Shown here: one piece after another, positions 8,526 to 16,121 of the stretch
How positions within the stretch are numbered: the first letter of the stretch is position 1
How the letters are laid out: each line of letters begins with the position of its first letter
Assembly: GCF_014636175.1 (NCBI RefSeq)
Contig: NZ_BMDW01000001.1
Location: forward strand, 1-64,000
Reading direction: 5' to 3'
Source of the DNA: Sphingomonas psychrolutea
GTDB lineage: Bacteria > Pseudomonadota > Alphaproteobacteria > Sphingomonadales > Sphingomonadaceae
Length of the DNA: 64,000 bases
Notes under the pieces: model-generated
What the model saw: only the letters and a program-made list of their open reading frames with translations
What the model was told of the DNA's origin: nothing
Database searches by the model: none
Translations under genes and position numbers: made by a program

Positions 8526-9527
8526 ATGCGCGTCGTCTCCGGCATCCAGCCCACCGGCAACCTCCACCTCGGCAATTATCTCGGCGCGACCAAGCAGTGG
8601 GTCGCGATGCAGGACTCCATGGCGGCAGACGACGAATGCCTGTTCTTCCTGGCCGATCTGCACGCGCTGTCGCAGCCGGTCGTGCCCGCCGATCTCAACG
8701 CGCACACCACCGAAATGGCCGCCACGCTGCTGGCGTGCGGGATCGACCCGACGCGCGCGATCCTGTTCAACCAGGCCCGCGTGCCCGCACATAGCGCGCT
8801 GCACTGGATCCTCGGCGGCACCGCGCGGATGGGATGGCTCAGCCGCATGACGCAGTGGAAGGACAAGGCCGGCAAGAAGGGCGAGACCCAGAGCGTCGGG
8901 CTGTTCACCTATCCCGTGCTGCAGGCGGCCGACGTTTTGCTCTATCAGGCGACGCACGTGCCGGTGGGCGAGGACCAGAAGCAGCATCTCGAACTGGCGC
9001 GCGACATCGCGGTGAAGTTCAACAGCGATTATGGCGATACGTTCGTCCTGCCCGAGCCGTTCATTTCCAAGGCGGCGCCGCGCATCATGAGCTTGCGCGA
9101 TGCGAGCGTGAAAATGTCGAAGTCCGACCCGAGCGATGCGTCGCGGATCAATTTGGTCGATTCGGACGAGCTGATCGCGGGCAAATTTCGCAAGGCCAAA
9201 TCGGACGCCGATGGCCTGCCGGGTGAGCTTGCCGGGCTTGCCGAGCGGCCCGAGGCGAAGAACCTCGTGATGATTTATGCAGCCCTCGCGGGCAGCACGC
9301 CCGATGCGGTGCTGGCGGCGTTTGCCGGACAAGGCTTTGGCGCGTTCAAGCCCGCGCTTGCCGATCTGGCGGTGGCAACGCTCTCCCCGATCCGGGAGCG
9401 GCTGACGGCGTTGCTGGGCGACCGCGCGGCGGTGAACGGCGTGCTGGCCGACGGCGCGGCGCGGGCGGGCGTGCTGGCGGCCCCAACGCTGGCGAAGGTG
9501 CAGGCAGCGGTGGGGTTGCAGGTCTAA
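8526..9527 (+). CDS. trpS: Tryptophanyl-tRNA synthetase
   Basis: This class I aminoacyl-tRNA synthetase charges tRNA-Trp. The 333-aa length is standard. The HIGH-equivalent reads GNLHLGNYLGA near residue 12, and the KMSKS loop is intact (VKMSKSDP near residue 197). AGGA lies ahead of the ATG. Its stop overlaps by three bases with the stop of the convergent toxin gene (9524), leaving no room for a terminator between them. Confidence 0.96.
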   Translation: MRVVSGIQPTGNLHLGNYLGATKQWVAMQDSMAADDECLFFLADLHALSQPVVPADLNAHTTEMAATLLACGIDPTRAILFNQARVPAHSALHWILGGTARMGWLSRMTQWKDKAGKKGETQSVGLFTYPVLQAADVLLYQATHVPVGEDQKQHLELARDIAVKFNSDYGDTFVLPEPFISKAAPRIMSLRDASVKMSKSDPSDASRINLVDSDELIAGKFRKAKSDADGLPGELAGLAERPEAKNLVMIYAALAGSTPDAVLAAFAGQGFGAFKPALADLAVATLSPIRERLTALLGDRAAVNGVLADGAARAGVLAAPTLAKVQAAVGLQV

Positions 9528-9922
9528 ACGAACGGATTGCGGATCGTCAGCCGGCCGTCGATGACCAAGCCGTCGTGCATGTCCTCCGACCACAGGGTGT
9601 CGCAATCGGTCTGAAGGGCGGCACCAATGATCGCACAATCGTAAAAGGCAAAGCGGTACCGCTCGCGAACCCAGAGCGCTGTTTCATGGATTTCGACGGA
9701 GACCGGGACCGTATGCAGAGCGGAGCGAATTCCGGCGAGGAACTGCTCCAGTTGCGCCATCGTCATCCCGAATTTACGAAGTCCGACATTGGCGATTTCG
9801 TTGAGAACCTGCACGCTGATGACGCCACCGTGTGACAGCAGATCTTCGGCGCGATCCGCCTTACGGGAAGTTCCGTCGGCCAAATAGAGCGGAACATTAC
9901 TGTCGAAAAAGCTACCGGGCAT
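9524..9922 (-). CDS. PIN-domain toxin, VapC type
   Basis: This 132-aa protein should be a ribonuclease toxin of a type II toxin-antitoxin pair. PIN-domain acidic residues are in place: D7 (FFDSN), E42 (LNEIAN), D95 (AFYDCAI) and the SED/D cluster near 112-117. It overlaps the antitoxin gene by 11 bases, which is typical of such pairs. VapC toxins usually cut initiator tRNA or rRNA, but the target here cannot be read from sequence. Confidence 0.85.
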   Translation of the reverse strand: MPGSFFDSNVPLYLADGTSRKADRAEDLLSHGGVISVQVLNEIANVGLRKFGMTMAQLEQFLAGIRSALHTVPVSVEIHETALWVRERYRFAFYDCAIIGAALQTDCDTLWSEDMHDGLVIDGRLTIRNPFV

Positions 9923-10142
9923 TGGCCTCTTCGCGGTCGAACTTGAAATCGGCCGGCATCATACCGCGAAATTTACGAAGACCGCGTATCGCTTCCTCAG
10001 GTGTCATCTTTCGAGCGATCCGAAGCGAACCGTCAAACTGCACGCGAACGTCGAGTTCCTGCCCCAATTCGAGCGCAAGCGCCTCGACCATCTCCTTGGG
10101 CAAACGCACTGCGAAACTATTGCCCCATTTCGACAGCTGCAT
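9912..10142 (-). CDS. AbrB/MazE-type antitoxin
   Basis: This 76-aa protein has an N-terminal swapped-hairpin AbrB domain (MQLSKWGNSFAVRLPKEMVE) that binds DNA, and a C-terminal tail (PADFKFDREEANAR) that probably wraps the toxin. It starts at 10142 behind GGAGAC. The frame is open far upstream as an antisense shadow of dnaA. A perfect palindrome immediately upstream (10152-10184) suggests autorepression by the antitoxin or the complex. Confidence 0.85.
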   Translation of the reverse strand: MQLSKWGNSFAVRLPKEMVEALALELGQELDVRVQFDGSLRIARKMTPEEAIRGLRKFRGMMPADFKFDREEANAR

Positions 10143-10151
10143 GACGAGTCT

Positions 10152-10184
10152 CCGGATATACGAAATAGCATATCGTATATCCGG
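10152..10184. promoter_or_regulatory. Palindromic operator of the toxin-antitoxin pair
   Basis: CCGGATATACGA (10152-10163) and its exact inverse TCGTATATCCGG (10173-10184) flank a 9-base AT-rich spacer, ending 10 bases before the antitoxin start. This is a likely AbrB-type operator that overlaps the promoter. Confidence 0.7.
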
Positions 10185-10192
10185 TCGGCACG

Positions 10193-11623
10193 CTACCCCT
10201 CGAGCTCGCGCAACAACACCCGCACCGCGGTGTCGATCTCGCGATCCTTGTCGCGGAGTTCCTCGATCCGGCGGACAGCGTGGATGACGGTCGAATGATC
10301 GCGCCCGCCGAATTTGCGGCCGATTTCGGGGAGCGAGCGCGTCGTCAAGCGCTTGGCGAGGTACATCGCGATCTGGCGCGGGCGCGCGACCACGACGGCG
10401 CGGCGCGCCGAGACGAGATCGACCGGCTTCAGCTCGAAATGCGCCGAGACCGCCTTCTGGATCTCGTCGATCGTCACGCGGCGTTCGGCACCGCGCAGCA
10501 CATCGCCGAGCGTCGCCACCGCGAATTCCAGATCGATCGGGCTTTCGGTCAGCTGCGCATAGGCAACGACGCGGTTGAGCGCGCCTTCGAGATCGCGGAT
10601 GTTCGCGGTGATCCGCGCGGCGAGCAAATCGAGCACCTCGGCGGGCACCGTCACGCCGGGCATGTCGGCAAGCTTGCGGGTCAGCACCGCGCGACGCAGC
10701 GCGAGATCGGGTGTCTTGATATCGGCGACCAGGCCGCACGACAGCCGCGAGGTGATTCGCGCCTCGACCCCGTCGAGCCCCTGCGGGCAGCGGTCAGCGG
10801 AAATGACGAGGCGTTTGCCCGCACCCATCACTTCATTCATCGTGTGGAAGAATTCTTCCTGCGTCGAATCCTTGCCGGCGATGAATTGCAGATCGTCGAT
10901 CAGCAGCAGATCGGCCGACCGCAGCCGCAGCTTGAAGCTGTGCGTGTCGCGGCTGCGCAGCGCCGACACGAAATCGAACATGAACCGCTCGGCCGACATG
11001 AGCAGCACGCGCGCCGCGGGCACCGCGTCGAGATAGGCGGCACCGATTGCGTGCATCAAATGCGTCTTGCCCTGCCCTGTTCCCGAATGGAGGAAGAGCG
11101 GGCTGAAGCGCGGTACGCCGGGTTCGGCCAGCGCCCGCGCGGCGTTGAAGGCGACACGGTTCGAGGCATCGACGACGAAGCGGTCGAAGGTGAAGCGCGC
11201 GTCGAGCGGCGGTCGCGCCGCGATCGTCACCACGGCAGCGGGTTCAGCAGGTTCGGCGGGGGCAGGAAGCGATTCGACCGTGAGCACCGGCGTTGACGCC
11301 GCGGCGAGCCCGGTCTCGATCGTCACGCTGTGGACACCGGGCAATTGGGCGCGGAATTCCTGCAGCAAGCGATCGGCATAATGGTTGCGGACCCAATTGG
11401 TCATAAACGCCGAGGGCAACGTGAGTCGCACGGCACCCTGCTCTGGCGAGGGTGCCAGCGCCATCGGCTTTAGCCACTGATCGAACAGGCGTGCCCCAGC
11501 CGATTCGCGAAGATGCGCCCGCACCGTGGCCCATGCACGGGCGACGGTATCGTCCTGCGAACCGTCGATCCGGCTCCCGCTCCTGCGATTGGCGATCGTG
11601 ACTGCCTCCCCTTCATTCCACAC
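10193..11623 (-). CDS. dnaA: Chromosomal replication initiator DnaA
   Basis: DnaA is the AAA+ ATPase that binds DnaA boxes and opens the origin. The order of domains is intact: N-terminal domain I (ARAWATVRAHL...LFDQWLKPM), a variable linker rich in Pro and Ala, the AAA+ core with Walker A SGTGQGKTHL and Walker B LLLIDDLQFIAG, and C-terminal domain IV with the signature GGRDHSTVIHA. I chose the GTG at 11623 because it gives about 476 aa, close to the family, with AAGGG upstream. ATG at 11674 and 11710 are also in frame. The stop lies 9 bases from the toxin-antitoxin operator. The upstream region is rich in GANTC sites. Confidence 0.95.
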   Translation of the reverse strand: MWNEGEAVTIANRRSGSRIDGSQDDTVARAWATVRAHLRESAGARLFDQWLKPMALAPSPEQGAVRLTLPSAFMTNWVRNHYADRLLQEFRAQLPGVHSVTIETGLAAASTPVLTVESLPAPAEPAEPAAVVTIAARPPLDARFTFDRFVVDASNRVAFNAARALAEPGVPRFSPLFLHSGTGQGKTHLMHAIGAAYLDAVPAARVLLMSAERFMFDFVSALRSRDTHSFKLRLRSADLLLIDDLQFIAGKDSTQEEFFHTMNEVMGAGKRLVISADRCPQGLDGVEARITSRLSCGLVADIKTPDLALRRAVLTRKLADMPGVTVPAEVLDLLAARITANIRDLEGALNRVVAYAQLTESPIDLEFAVATLGDVLRGAERRVTIDEIQKAVSAHFELKPVDLVSARRAVVVARPRQIAMYLAKRLTTRSLPEIGRKFGGRDHSTVIHAVRRIEELRDKDREIDTAVRVLLRELEG

Positions 11624-11703
11624 GCCGACACCAAACCCTTGTTTTAAAAGACGTTTCACTCGCGAAACGTACATGGAGAAATGCACACGGCTCCCCATAG
11701 CCG

Positions 11704-11943
11704 GAATCACGGTCCGTCTGACTTTGCCATTCGAAATGAGTCGCGAGACGATCGTCTGCGCGGCGGAGGGCCAGTTATGAAGATCGCAGCGAGTCGGGCA
11801 AGAGCCAGAGCTGTCAGATTTTTGAAATAATCCGGTTGACTCGCATTTGCCCGCAGATTCACGTCAAAAAACTTATAAGCTACGGAAATTACATAGATTT
11901 TATCGTTACACTTCCGTGAACTTTATGCGAATCGCGAGGAATC
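11704..11943. promoter_or_regulatory. Cluster of seven GANTC (CcrM) sites upstream of dnaA
   Basis: GANTC occurs at 11704, 11738, 11791, 11838, 11856, 11929 and 11939 (first base). In alphaproteobacteria CcrM methylates the A of GANTC, and methylation state of the dnaA promoter links its transcription to replication in Caulobacter. A cluster this dense suggests a similar link here. Confidence 0.55.
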
Positions 11944-11973
11944 CGCGACTTACGGCCCGTCCCGCAAAAAGGG

Positions 11974-11988
11974 GTTCGCAGAACGTTC
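11974..11988. promoter_or_regulatory. Possible LexA (SOS) box
   Basis: GTTC-N7-GTTC, the alphaproteobacterial LexA consensus, is matched exactly (GTTC GCAGAAC GTTC). It lies between the rpsT terminator and dnaA, roughly 350 bases before the dnaA start. About one such match is expected by chance in a window of this size. Confidence 0.25.
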
Positions 11989-12030
11989 TGAGACCGACCG
12001 GATCGGCCAGAAAAATACGACGCGGACGAC

Positions 12031-12062
12031 AAAAAGCCCGCCGGACCTCCGTCCGACGGGCG
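12031..12062 (-). terminator. Intrinsic terminator of rpsT
   Basis: Read on the minus strand, a GC-rich stem (GCCCGTCGGAC / GTCCGGCGGGC with one imperfection) is followed directly by a run of T. It lies 25 bases after the rpsT stop. Confidence 0.85.
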
Positions 12063-12087
12063 ATGGAGCGTCATTCTTACCGCAGGG

Positions 12088-12351
12088 TCAGGCCAGCGCG
12101 GAGAGGCGCTTGGTCAGTCGCGAGAATTTGCGGCTTGCCGTGTTCTTGTGCAGCACGCCCTTGGCGACGCCACGCATCAGCTCAGGCTGGACTTGTGCCA
12201 TCGCAGCCGTTGCCGCAACCTTGTCGCCCGCTTCCAGCGCGCTCTCGGCCTTCTTGACGAAGGTGCGGATGCGACCGGTGCGGTTGCCGTTCACGATGGT
12301 CCGCGCGGCGTTGCGACGGATACGCTTTTTCGCCTGTGGCGTGTTCGCCAT
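12088..12351 (-). CDS. rpsT: 30S ribosomal protein S20
   Basis: S20 is a small-subunit primary-binding protein. The 87-aa sequence ([19 protein letters not shown]... [20 protein letters not shown]) is a full-length, basic, helical S20. AGAGGG precedes the ATG. It is monocistronic: a promoter at 12415-12443 and a terminator at 12031-12062 frame it. In many alphaproteobacteria rpsT sits next to dnaA, as here. Confidence 0.97.
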   Translation of the reverse strand: MANTPQAKKRIRRNAARTIVNGNRTGRIRTFVKKAESALEAGDKVAATAAMAQVQPELMRGVAKGVLHKNTASRKFSRLTKRLSALA

Positions 12352-12414
12352 GAAGCCCTCTGATTCTGTAAATAAGAAAGGGCGGGAGTTACCTCCCGGC
12401 CCCGGAAGCAGTGC

Positions 12415-12443
12415 GCCTTAGCGAGAAGCGCTGCGAGGGTCAA
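12415..12443 (-). promoter_or_regulatory. Predicted promoter of rpsT
   Basis: On the minus strand TTGACC (12443-12438) and TAAGGC (12420-12415) are separated by 17 bases, about 64 bases before the start codon. The -35 is strong, the -10 weaker. Confidence 0.4.
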
Positions 12444-12455
12444 CTGGCCCCGCGG

Positions 12456-13265
12456 TCATCGCTGACATTTCGGACACCAAAAGGTCGATCGCCCACCCTC
12501 GGCATAGCGCGCGACAGCGCCGCCGCAGCCGCACGGCTGCCCTTCGCGGCCATAGACCGCGAATTGCTTCGAGAAATAGCCGAGTTCGCCGTCGGGGCGG
12601 ACATAATCGCGCAAGCTCGATCCCCCCGCTTCGATCGCCGCGAGCAAAACGCTGCGAATCGCCGGCACGAGTCGGTCGAGCCGCGCGCGCGACAGCGTCC
12701 CTGCGGCCTGCTTGGGCGCGATGCCCCCGAGGAACAGCGCCTCGCACACATAGATGTTGCCGAGCCCTGCGACGATTCGCTGATCGAGCAGCATCAGCTT
12801 GATCGACGCGATCCGCCCCGCCAGCGCGGTGTGGAGATAGCCAGCGGTCAGGCCGGGCCCGAGCGGTTCGGGGCCGAGCGTTTTGAACGCGGGAAAGTCG
12901 GCGAGCGATGCGGTCGGCACCAGATCGACCGAGCCGAAGCGGCGCGCATCGTTGAGCGCGAGGCGTTGCGTGGGGGTTTCGAGGATCAAATGGTCGTGCT
13001 TCAGCAGTTCAGCCGGATCGACGCGCCAGCGCCCCGACATGCCGAGGTGAAAGATCATCGTGTCGCCGCGATCGGTCGCGATCAGCCCGTATTTCGCGCG
13101 GCGGCTGAGGCCGGTCACGGTCGCGCCGGTCAGCCGCTGGCCCAGGTCGTCCGGGAAGGGTCGCCGCAAATCAGGGCGACGCAGTTGCACGCGCGTAATG
13201 CGCTGCCCTTCGAGCACGGGGGTCAGCCCGCGCACGGTGGTTTCGACTTCGGGAAGTTCAGGCAT
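12456..13265 (-). CDS. mutM: Formamidopyrimidine-DNA glycosylase
   Basis: MutM (Fpg) removes 8-oxoguanine and formamidopyrimidines and nicks the abasic site. At 269 aa it is full length. It begins MPELPEVETT, where the N-terminal Pro is the nucleophile and Glu3 the general acid. Lys58 (RRAKYG) is in place, and it ends with a zinc finger (GQPCGCGG ... WCPKCQR). The frame is open for another 100 codons upstream, but that part is repeat sequence, so the start is at 13265. It is divergent from ubiE. Confidence 0.97.
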   Translation of the reverse strand: MPELPEVETTVRGLTPVLEGQRITRVQLRRPDLRRPFPDDLGQRLTGATVTGLSRRAKYGLIATDRGDTMIFHLGMSGRWRVDPAELLKHDHLILETPTQRLALNDARRFGSVDLVPTASLADFPAFKTLGPEPLGPGLTAGYLHTALAGRIASIKLMLLDQRIVAGLGNIYVCEALFLGGIAPKQAAGTLSRARLDRLVPAIRSVLLAAIEAGGSSLRDYVRPDGELGYFSKQFAVYGREGQPCGCGGAVARYAEGGRSTFWCPKCQR

Positions 13266-13380
13266 CCCGCATCCCTGCCCTCTTCCCGCCTCCCCGCGCA
13301 AGCGGCTACCCAAACAGGCAAACCGGGACGGAGCCCTTGTGCGGCACCGTGCGCCGACCACGGTCGAGGCTCCTATTCTT

Positions 13381-13444
13381 CGCGTCCTCCGCGCCTCTGC
13401 GCGAAAAAAAAGGATTTGGTTCGCGCAGAGGCGCGGAGGACGCG
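13381..13444. repeat. Perfect 25-bp palindromic repeat (hairpin)
   Basis: The arms 13381-13405 and 13420-13444 are exact inverted copies around a 14-base A-rich loop. The core GCGTCCTCCGCGCCTCTGCG resembles a repeat scattered through many proteobacterial genomes. It lies between the divergent mutM and ubiE genes, where a transcription terminator has no obvious use. Confidence 0.85.
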
Positions 13445-13546
13445 GAGAAGACGAAAGGACGATGCCGCTCACGCGGAAATGTGAGAATTCGACGCAGTCG
13501 CTACGCGATGGTTTGCGTGGGCGCGCGGCTCGGCTAGAGTCGGGGT

Positions 13547-14314
13547 ATGACCGACCCAATGATCGCCGCACTCCCGGGCAAGGCCGCCGACACCGTTTCC
13601 TTCGGTTACGAAGATATCCCCGCCACCGACAAGACGGCGCGGGTCGGCGGAGTCTTTTCGAGTGTCGCGCGCAGCTATGACATCATGAACGACGCGATGT
13701 CCGGCGGGGCGCACCGGCTGTGGAAGGACCGTTTCGTGCGCCGCGTAAAGCCACGCGCCGGCGAACAGATCCTCGATATGGCCGGCGGCACCGGCGACAT
13801 CGCCTTTCGCCTTGCCGAATCGGGGGCAAGCGTGACGGTTGCCGATATCAATCCGCAAATGCTCGAAGTCGGGATGGACCGTGCGGCGAAGCGCGGGATT
13901 GACGGTCTGGTGTGGACCGAAGCGAATGCCGAGATGCTGGCGTTCCCCGACCGCTTCTTCGATGGCTATACGATCGCCTTCGGCATCCGCAACGTCACCG
14001 ACATCCCCAAGGCGCTGAGCGAGGCGCACCGCGTGCTGCGCCGCGGCGGACGGTTCTATTGCCTCGAATTCTCGACGACTTTGTGGCCGGGCTTTGCCGA
14101 GGTGTACGATACATATTCGCACAAGGTCGTCCCCAAGCTCGGCAAATTGCTTGCGCAGGATGAGGACAGCTATCGCTATCTGATCGAATCGATCCGGCGT
14201 TTTCCCGACATGCCGACCTTCGAAGGCATGATCCGCGATGCCGGGTTCGTGCAGACCGGGGTCGAGCCGATGCTCGGCGGGCTGGTCGCGATTCATTCGG
14301 GGTGGAAGATCTAA
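13547..14314 (+). CDS. ubiE: Ubiquinone/menaquinone C-methyltransferase
   Basis: UbiE (COQ5) performs the C-methylation of the benzoquinol ring with S-adenosylmethionine. The 255-aa protein carries the SAM-binding motif ILDMAGGTGDIAF and the family blocks YDIMNDAMSGGAHRLWKD and FGIRNVTDIPKALSEAHRVL, and ends in LGGLVAIHSGWKI. It starts the conserved group ubiE-ubiB-coa, with a palindromic repeat separating it from ubiB. Confidence 0.97.
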   Translation: MTDPMIAALPGKAADTVSFGYEDIPATDKTARVGGVFSSVARSYDIMNDAMSGGAHRLWKDRFVRRVKPRAGEQILDMAGGTGDIAFRLAESGASVTVADINPQMLEVGMDRAAKRGIDGLVWTEANAEMLAFPDRFFDGYTIAFGIRNVTDIPKALSEAHRVLRRGGRFYCLEFSTTLWPGFAEVYDTYSHKVVPKLGKLLAQDEDSYRYLIESIRRFPDMPTFEGMIRDAGFVQTGVEPMLGGLVAIHSGWKI

Positions 14315-14315
14315 T

Positions 14316-14423
14316 CTCCCCTCCCGCTTGCGGGAGGGGTTGGGGGAGGGCATGGCCGACACAATGAACGTCGTAATGTATTCACAGTCCCTCCCCCAGC
14401 CCCTCCCGCGAGCGGGAGGGGAG
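14316..14423. repeat. 35-bp palindromic repeat (hairpin) with 38-base loop
   Basis: The arms 14316-14350 and 14389-14423 are inverted copies with two mismatches. Each arm also contains a smaller hairpin (CCCTCCCGC / GCGGGAGGG). It fills the gap between ubiE and ubiB and ends 5 bases before the ubiB start. Confidence 0.85.
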
Positions 14424-14428
14424 CAGTA

Positions 14429-15964
14429 GTGACCGCTCCCGCAATCCATCTCTGGCGGCTCCTGAAATGGGGACGCATCCTCGCGCGGCATGGGGCGCTG
14501 CGCGGGATCGAGCGTGACCCGAACACGCCGACTCCGCTCCGCCGCCTCGCCCGGATCGCGCGGATCGGCGCGCGCGTACCCGTGGTGCCGCGCTATGCCG
14601 ATGCGTTGCAGGCGATCGGCCCCGCCGCGATCAAGTTCGGCCAGACGCTGGCGACGCGGCCCGATATCGTCGGCGAATCCGCATCGGCCGATCTGATGCG
14701 GCTGCAGGATACGCTGCCGCCCGTTCCGTACGAGACGATCCACGCCGCGATGACGCGCGCGTTCGGGCGTGATCCAGCCGAGCTGTTCCAATCGATCGAT
14801 CCAGTGCCGGTTGGTGCCGCCTCGATCGCGCAAGTCCATCGCGGCATCACCACCGACGGCCGCACCGTCGCGATCAAGGTGCTGCGCCCCGGCGTCGAGG
14901 AAGATTTCGCCCGCGCGATCGACACCTATCAGTGGGCGGCGGCGCAAGTCGAAGGCTATGGCGGCGAAATCGCGCGGCTGCGCCCGCGTCTGGTGATCGA
15001 GACGTTCAAACGCTGGACCGCGCGCGAACTCGATTTGCGGCGGGAGGCGGCATCGGCGTCCGAACTCGCCGATGCGATGGCCGCCGAGCCCGATTTCCTC
15101 GTGCCCGCGATCGATTGGCAGCGCACTGCGGGCAAGGTGCTGACGCTCGAATGGATTGACGGGATCAAGCTGTCGAACCGCGATGCGCTGGTCGCCGCCG
15201 GGTATGACATGCAAAAGCTGGCCGACACGCTCGTCCACGCCTTCCTGCGCCAGGCGATCGCCGAGGGGTTTTTCCACGCCGACATGCATCAGGGCAATTT
15301 GTTCGCATTGCCCGGCAACAAGATCGCCGCGATCGATTTCGGAATCATGGGGCGGATCGACCGGCGCGCGCGGGTGTGGCTGGCGGAGATTCTCTACGGG
15401 CTGATTACCGGCAATTATAAGCGCGTCGCCGAAATCCATTTCGAGGCGGGCTATGTCCCGGCGCACCACAGCGTCGCCGAATTCGCGACCGCGCTGCGGG
15501 CGGTGGGGGAACCGATGCGCGGCATGTCGGTCAAGGACATGTCGATCGGGATGATGCTTGACGGGCTGTTCAACATCACGCGCGATTTCGACATGCAGAC
15601 CCAGCCGCATCTGTTGTTGCTGCAAAAGACGATGGTGATGGTCGAGGGGGTGGCAACGAGCCTCGATCCCGATATCAATTTGTGGGACGCGGCAGCCCCG
15701 TTCGTGCGCGAATGGATCCGCACCGAGCTTGGGCCCGAGGCGGCGGTGGCCGACCGGCTGGTCGAGGATTTCCGTACGCTCGCGCGGCTGCCCGAGCTGA
15801 TCCGCAATATCGAGCGCCGCTTCCCCAACCCGCCGGGCGCGCCGCCCGAACCGCCCTTGCGGGAGATCGAGGTGGTGCGGATCGGCGGCGGGTGGCGTTA
15901 TGTTGCGGTGTCGCTGGTGAGCGCGGCGGCGAGTTTGGGGATCGGGTGGATGTTGTGGGGGTGA
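14429..15964 (+). CDS. ubiB: Ubiquinone biosynthesis ATPase/kinase-like UbiB
   Basis: UbiB is an atypical protein-kinase-like ATPase needed for ubiquinone synthesis, membrane-bound at its C terminus. The 511-aa protein has the KxGQ motif (AAIKFGQTLATRPDI), the kinase-like Lys (VAIKVLRPGV), HADMHQGNLF and AIDFGIMG, and a C-terminal hydrophobic segment (VAVSLVSAAASLGIGWMLWG). It starts with GTG directly after the repeat. Full length. Confidence 0.95.
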   Translation: MTAPAIHLWRLLKWGRILARHGALRGIERDPNTPTPLRRLARIARIGARVPVVPRYADALQAIGPAAIKFGQTLATRPDIVGESASADLMRLQDTLPPVPYETIHAAMTRAFGRDPAELFQSIDPVPVGAASIAQVHRGITTDGRTVAIKVLRPGVEEDFARAIDTYQWAAAQVEGYGGEIARLRPRLVIETFKRWTARELDLRREAASASELADAMAAEPDFLVPAIDWQRTAGKVLTLEWIDGIKLSNRDALVAAGYDMQKLADTLVHAFLRQAIAEGFFHADMHQGNLFALPGNKIAAIDFGIMGRIDRRARVWLAEILYGLITGNYKRVAEIHFEAGYVPAHHSVAEFATALRAVGEPMRGMSVKDMSIGMMLDGLFNITRDFDMQTQPHLLLLQKTMVMVEGVATSLDPDINLWDAAAPFVREWIRTELGPEAAVADRLVEDFRTLARLPELIRNIERRFPNPPGAPPEPPLREIEVVRIGGGWRYVAVSLVSAAASLGIGWMLWG

Positions 15965-15990
15965 AGAGGCCCTCCCTCGAGCACTACGGC

Positions 15991-16096
15991 CCTTCCCCGG
16001 CAAAGGCCGGGGCCCAGTGGCGAAGGCCGAGGAAGCGAAGCGCTGGCGACGATAACGCCTGTGCCGCAGCTGGGCCCCGGCCTTTGCCGGGGAAGG
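15991..16096. repeat. Perfect 27-bp palindromic repeat with 52-base loop
   Basis: The arms 15991-16017 and 16070-16096 are exact inverted copies (CCTTCCCCGGCAAAGGCCGG and its inverse). A related single arm lies in the 5' end of mltA. It fills the gap after ubiB. Confidence 0.85.
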
Positions 16097-16121
16097 ATGC
16101 GCTCAACGAGTTCGACGCATT

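Larger units (their letters stand above)
11624..12030. other. Intergenic region upstream of dnaA
   Basis: About 400 bases without a convincing gene. It is AT-richer than its surroundings and contains seven GANTC sites and one GTTC-N7-GTTC motif (listed separately). On the minus strand TTGCCC and CATAAC are separated by 16 bases close to the GANTC site at 11791 and could be a dnaA promoter. No clear DnaA box was seen. Confidence 0.5.

Noticed and set aside
7568..8794. A plus-strand frame bridging murJ and trpS
   Set aside because: It is a different frame of the same strand as two well-supported genes and lacks any domain.
10280..11296. A 338-residue plus-strand open frame
   Set aside because: It is antisense to dnaA, whose AAA+ and domain IV motifs are intact.
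11624..12030. Chromosome origin next to dnaA
   Set aside because: No clear DnaA boxes were seen, and alphaproteobacterial origins are often not at dnaA. The AT-rich stretch alone is not enough.
13469..16003. An 844-residue minus-strand open frame
   Set aside because: It is antisense to ubiE and ubiB, both with full family motifs, and is very rich in Arg, Asp and His as expected for a shadow in GC-rich DNA.
6781..16096. Hairpin repeats as insertion-sequence ends
   Set aside because: There is no transposase or target duplication, and the four palindromes differ from each other. REP-like repeats fit better.
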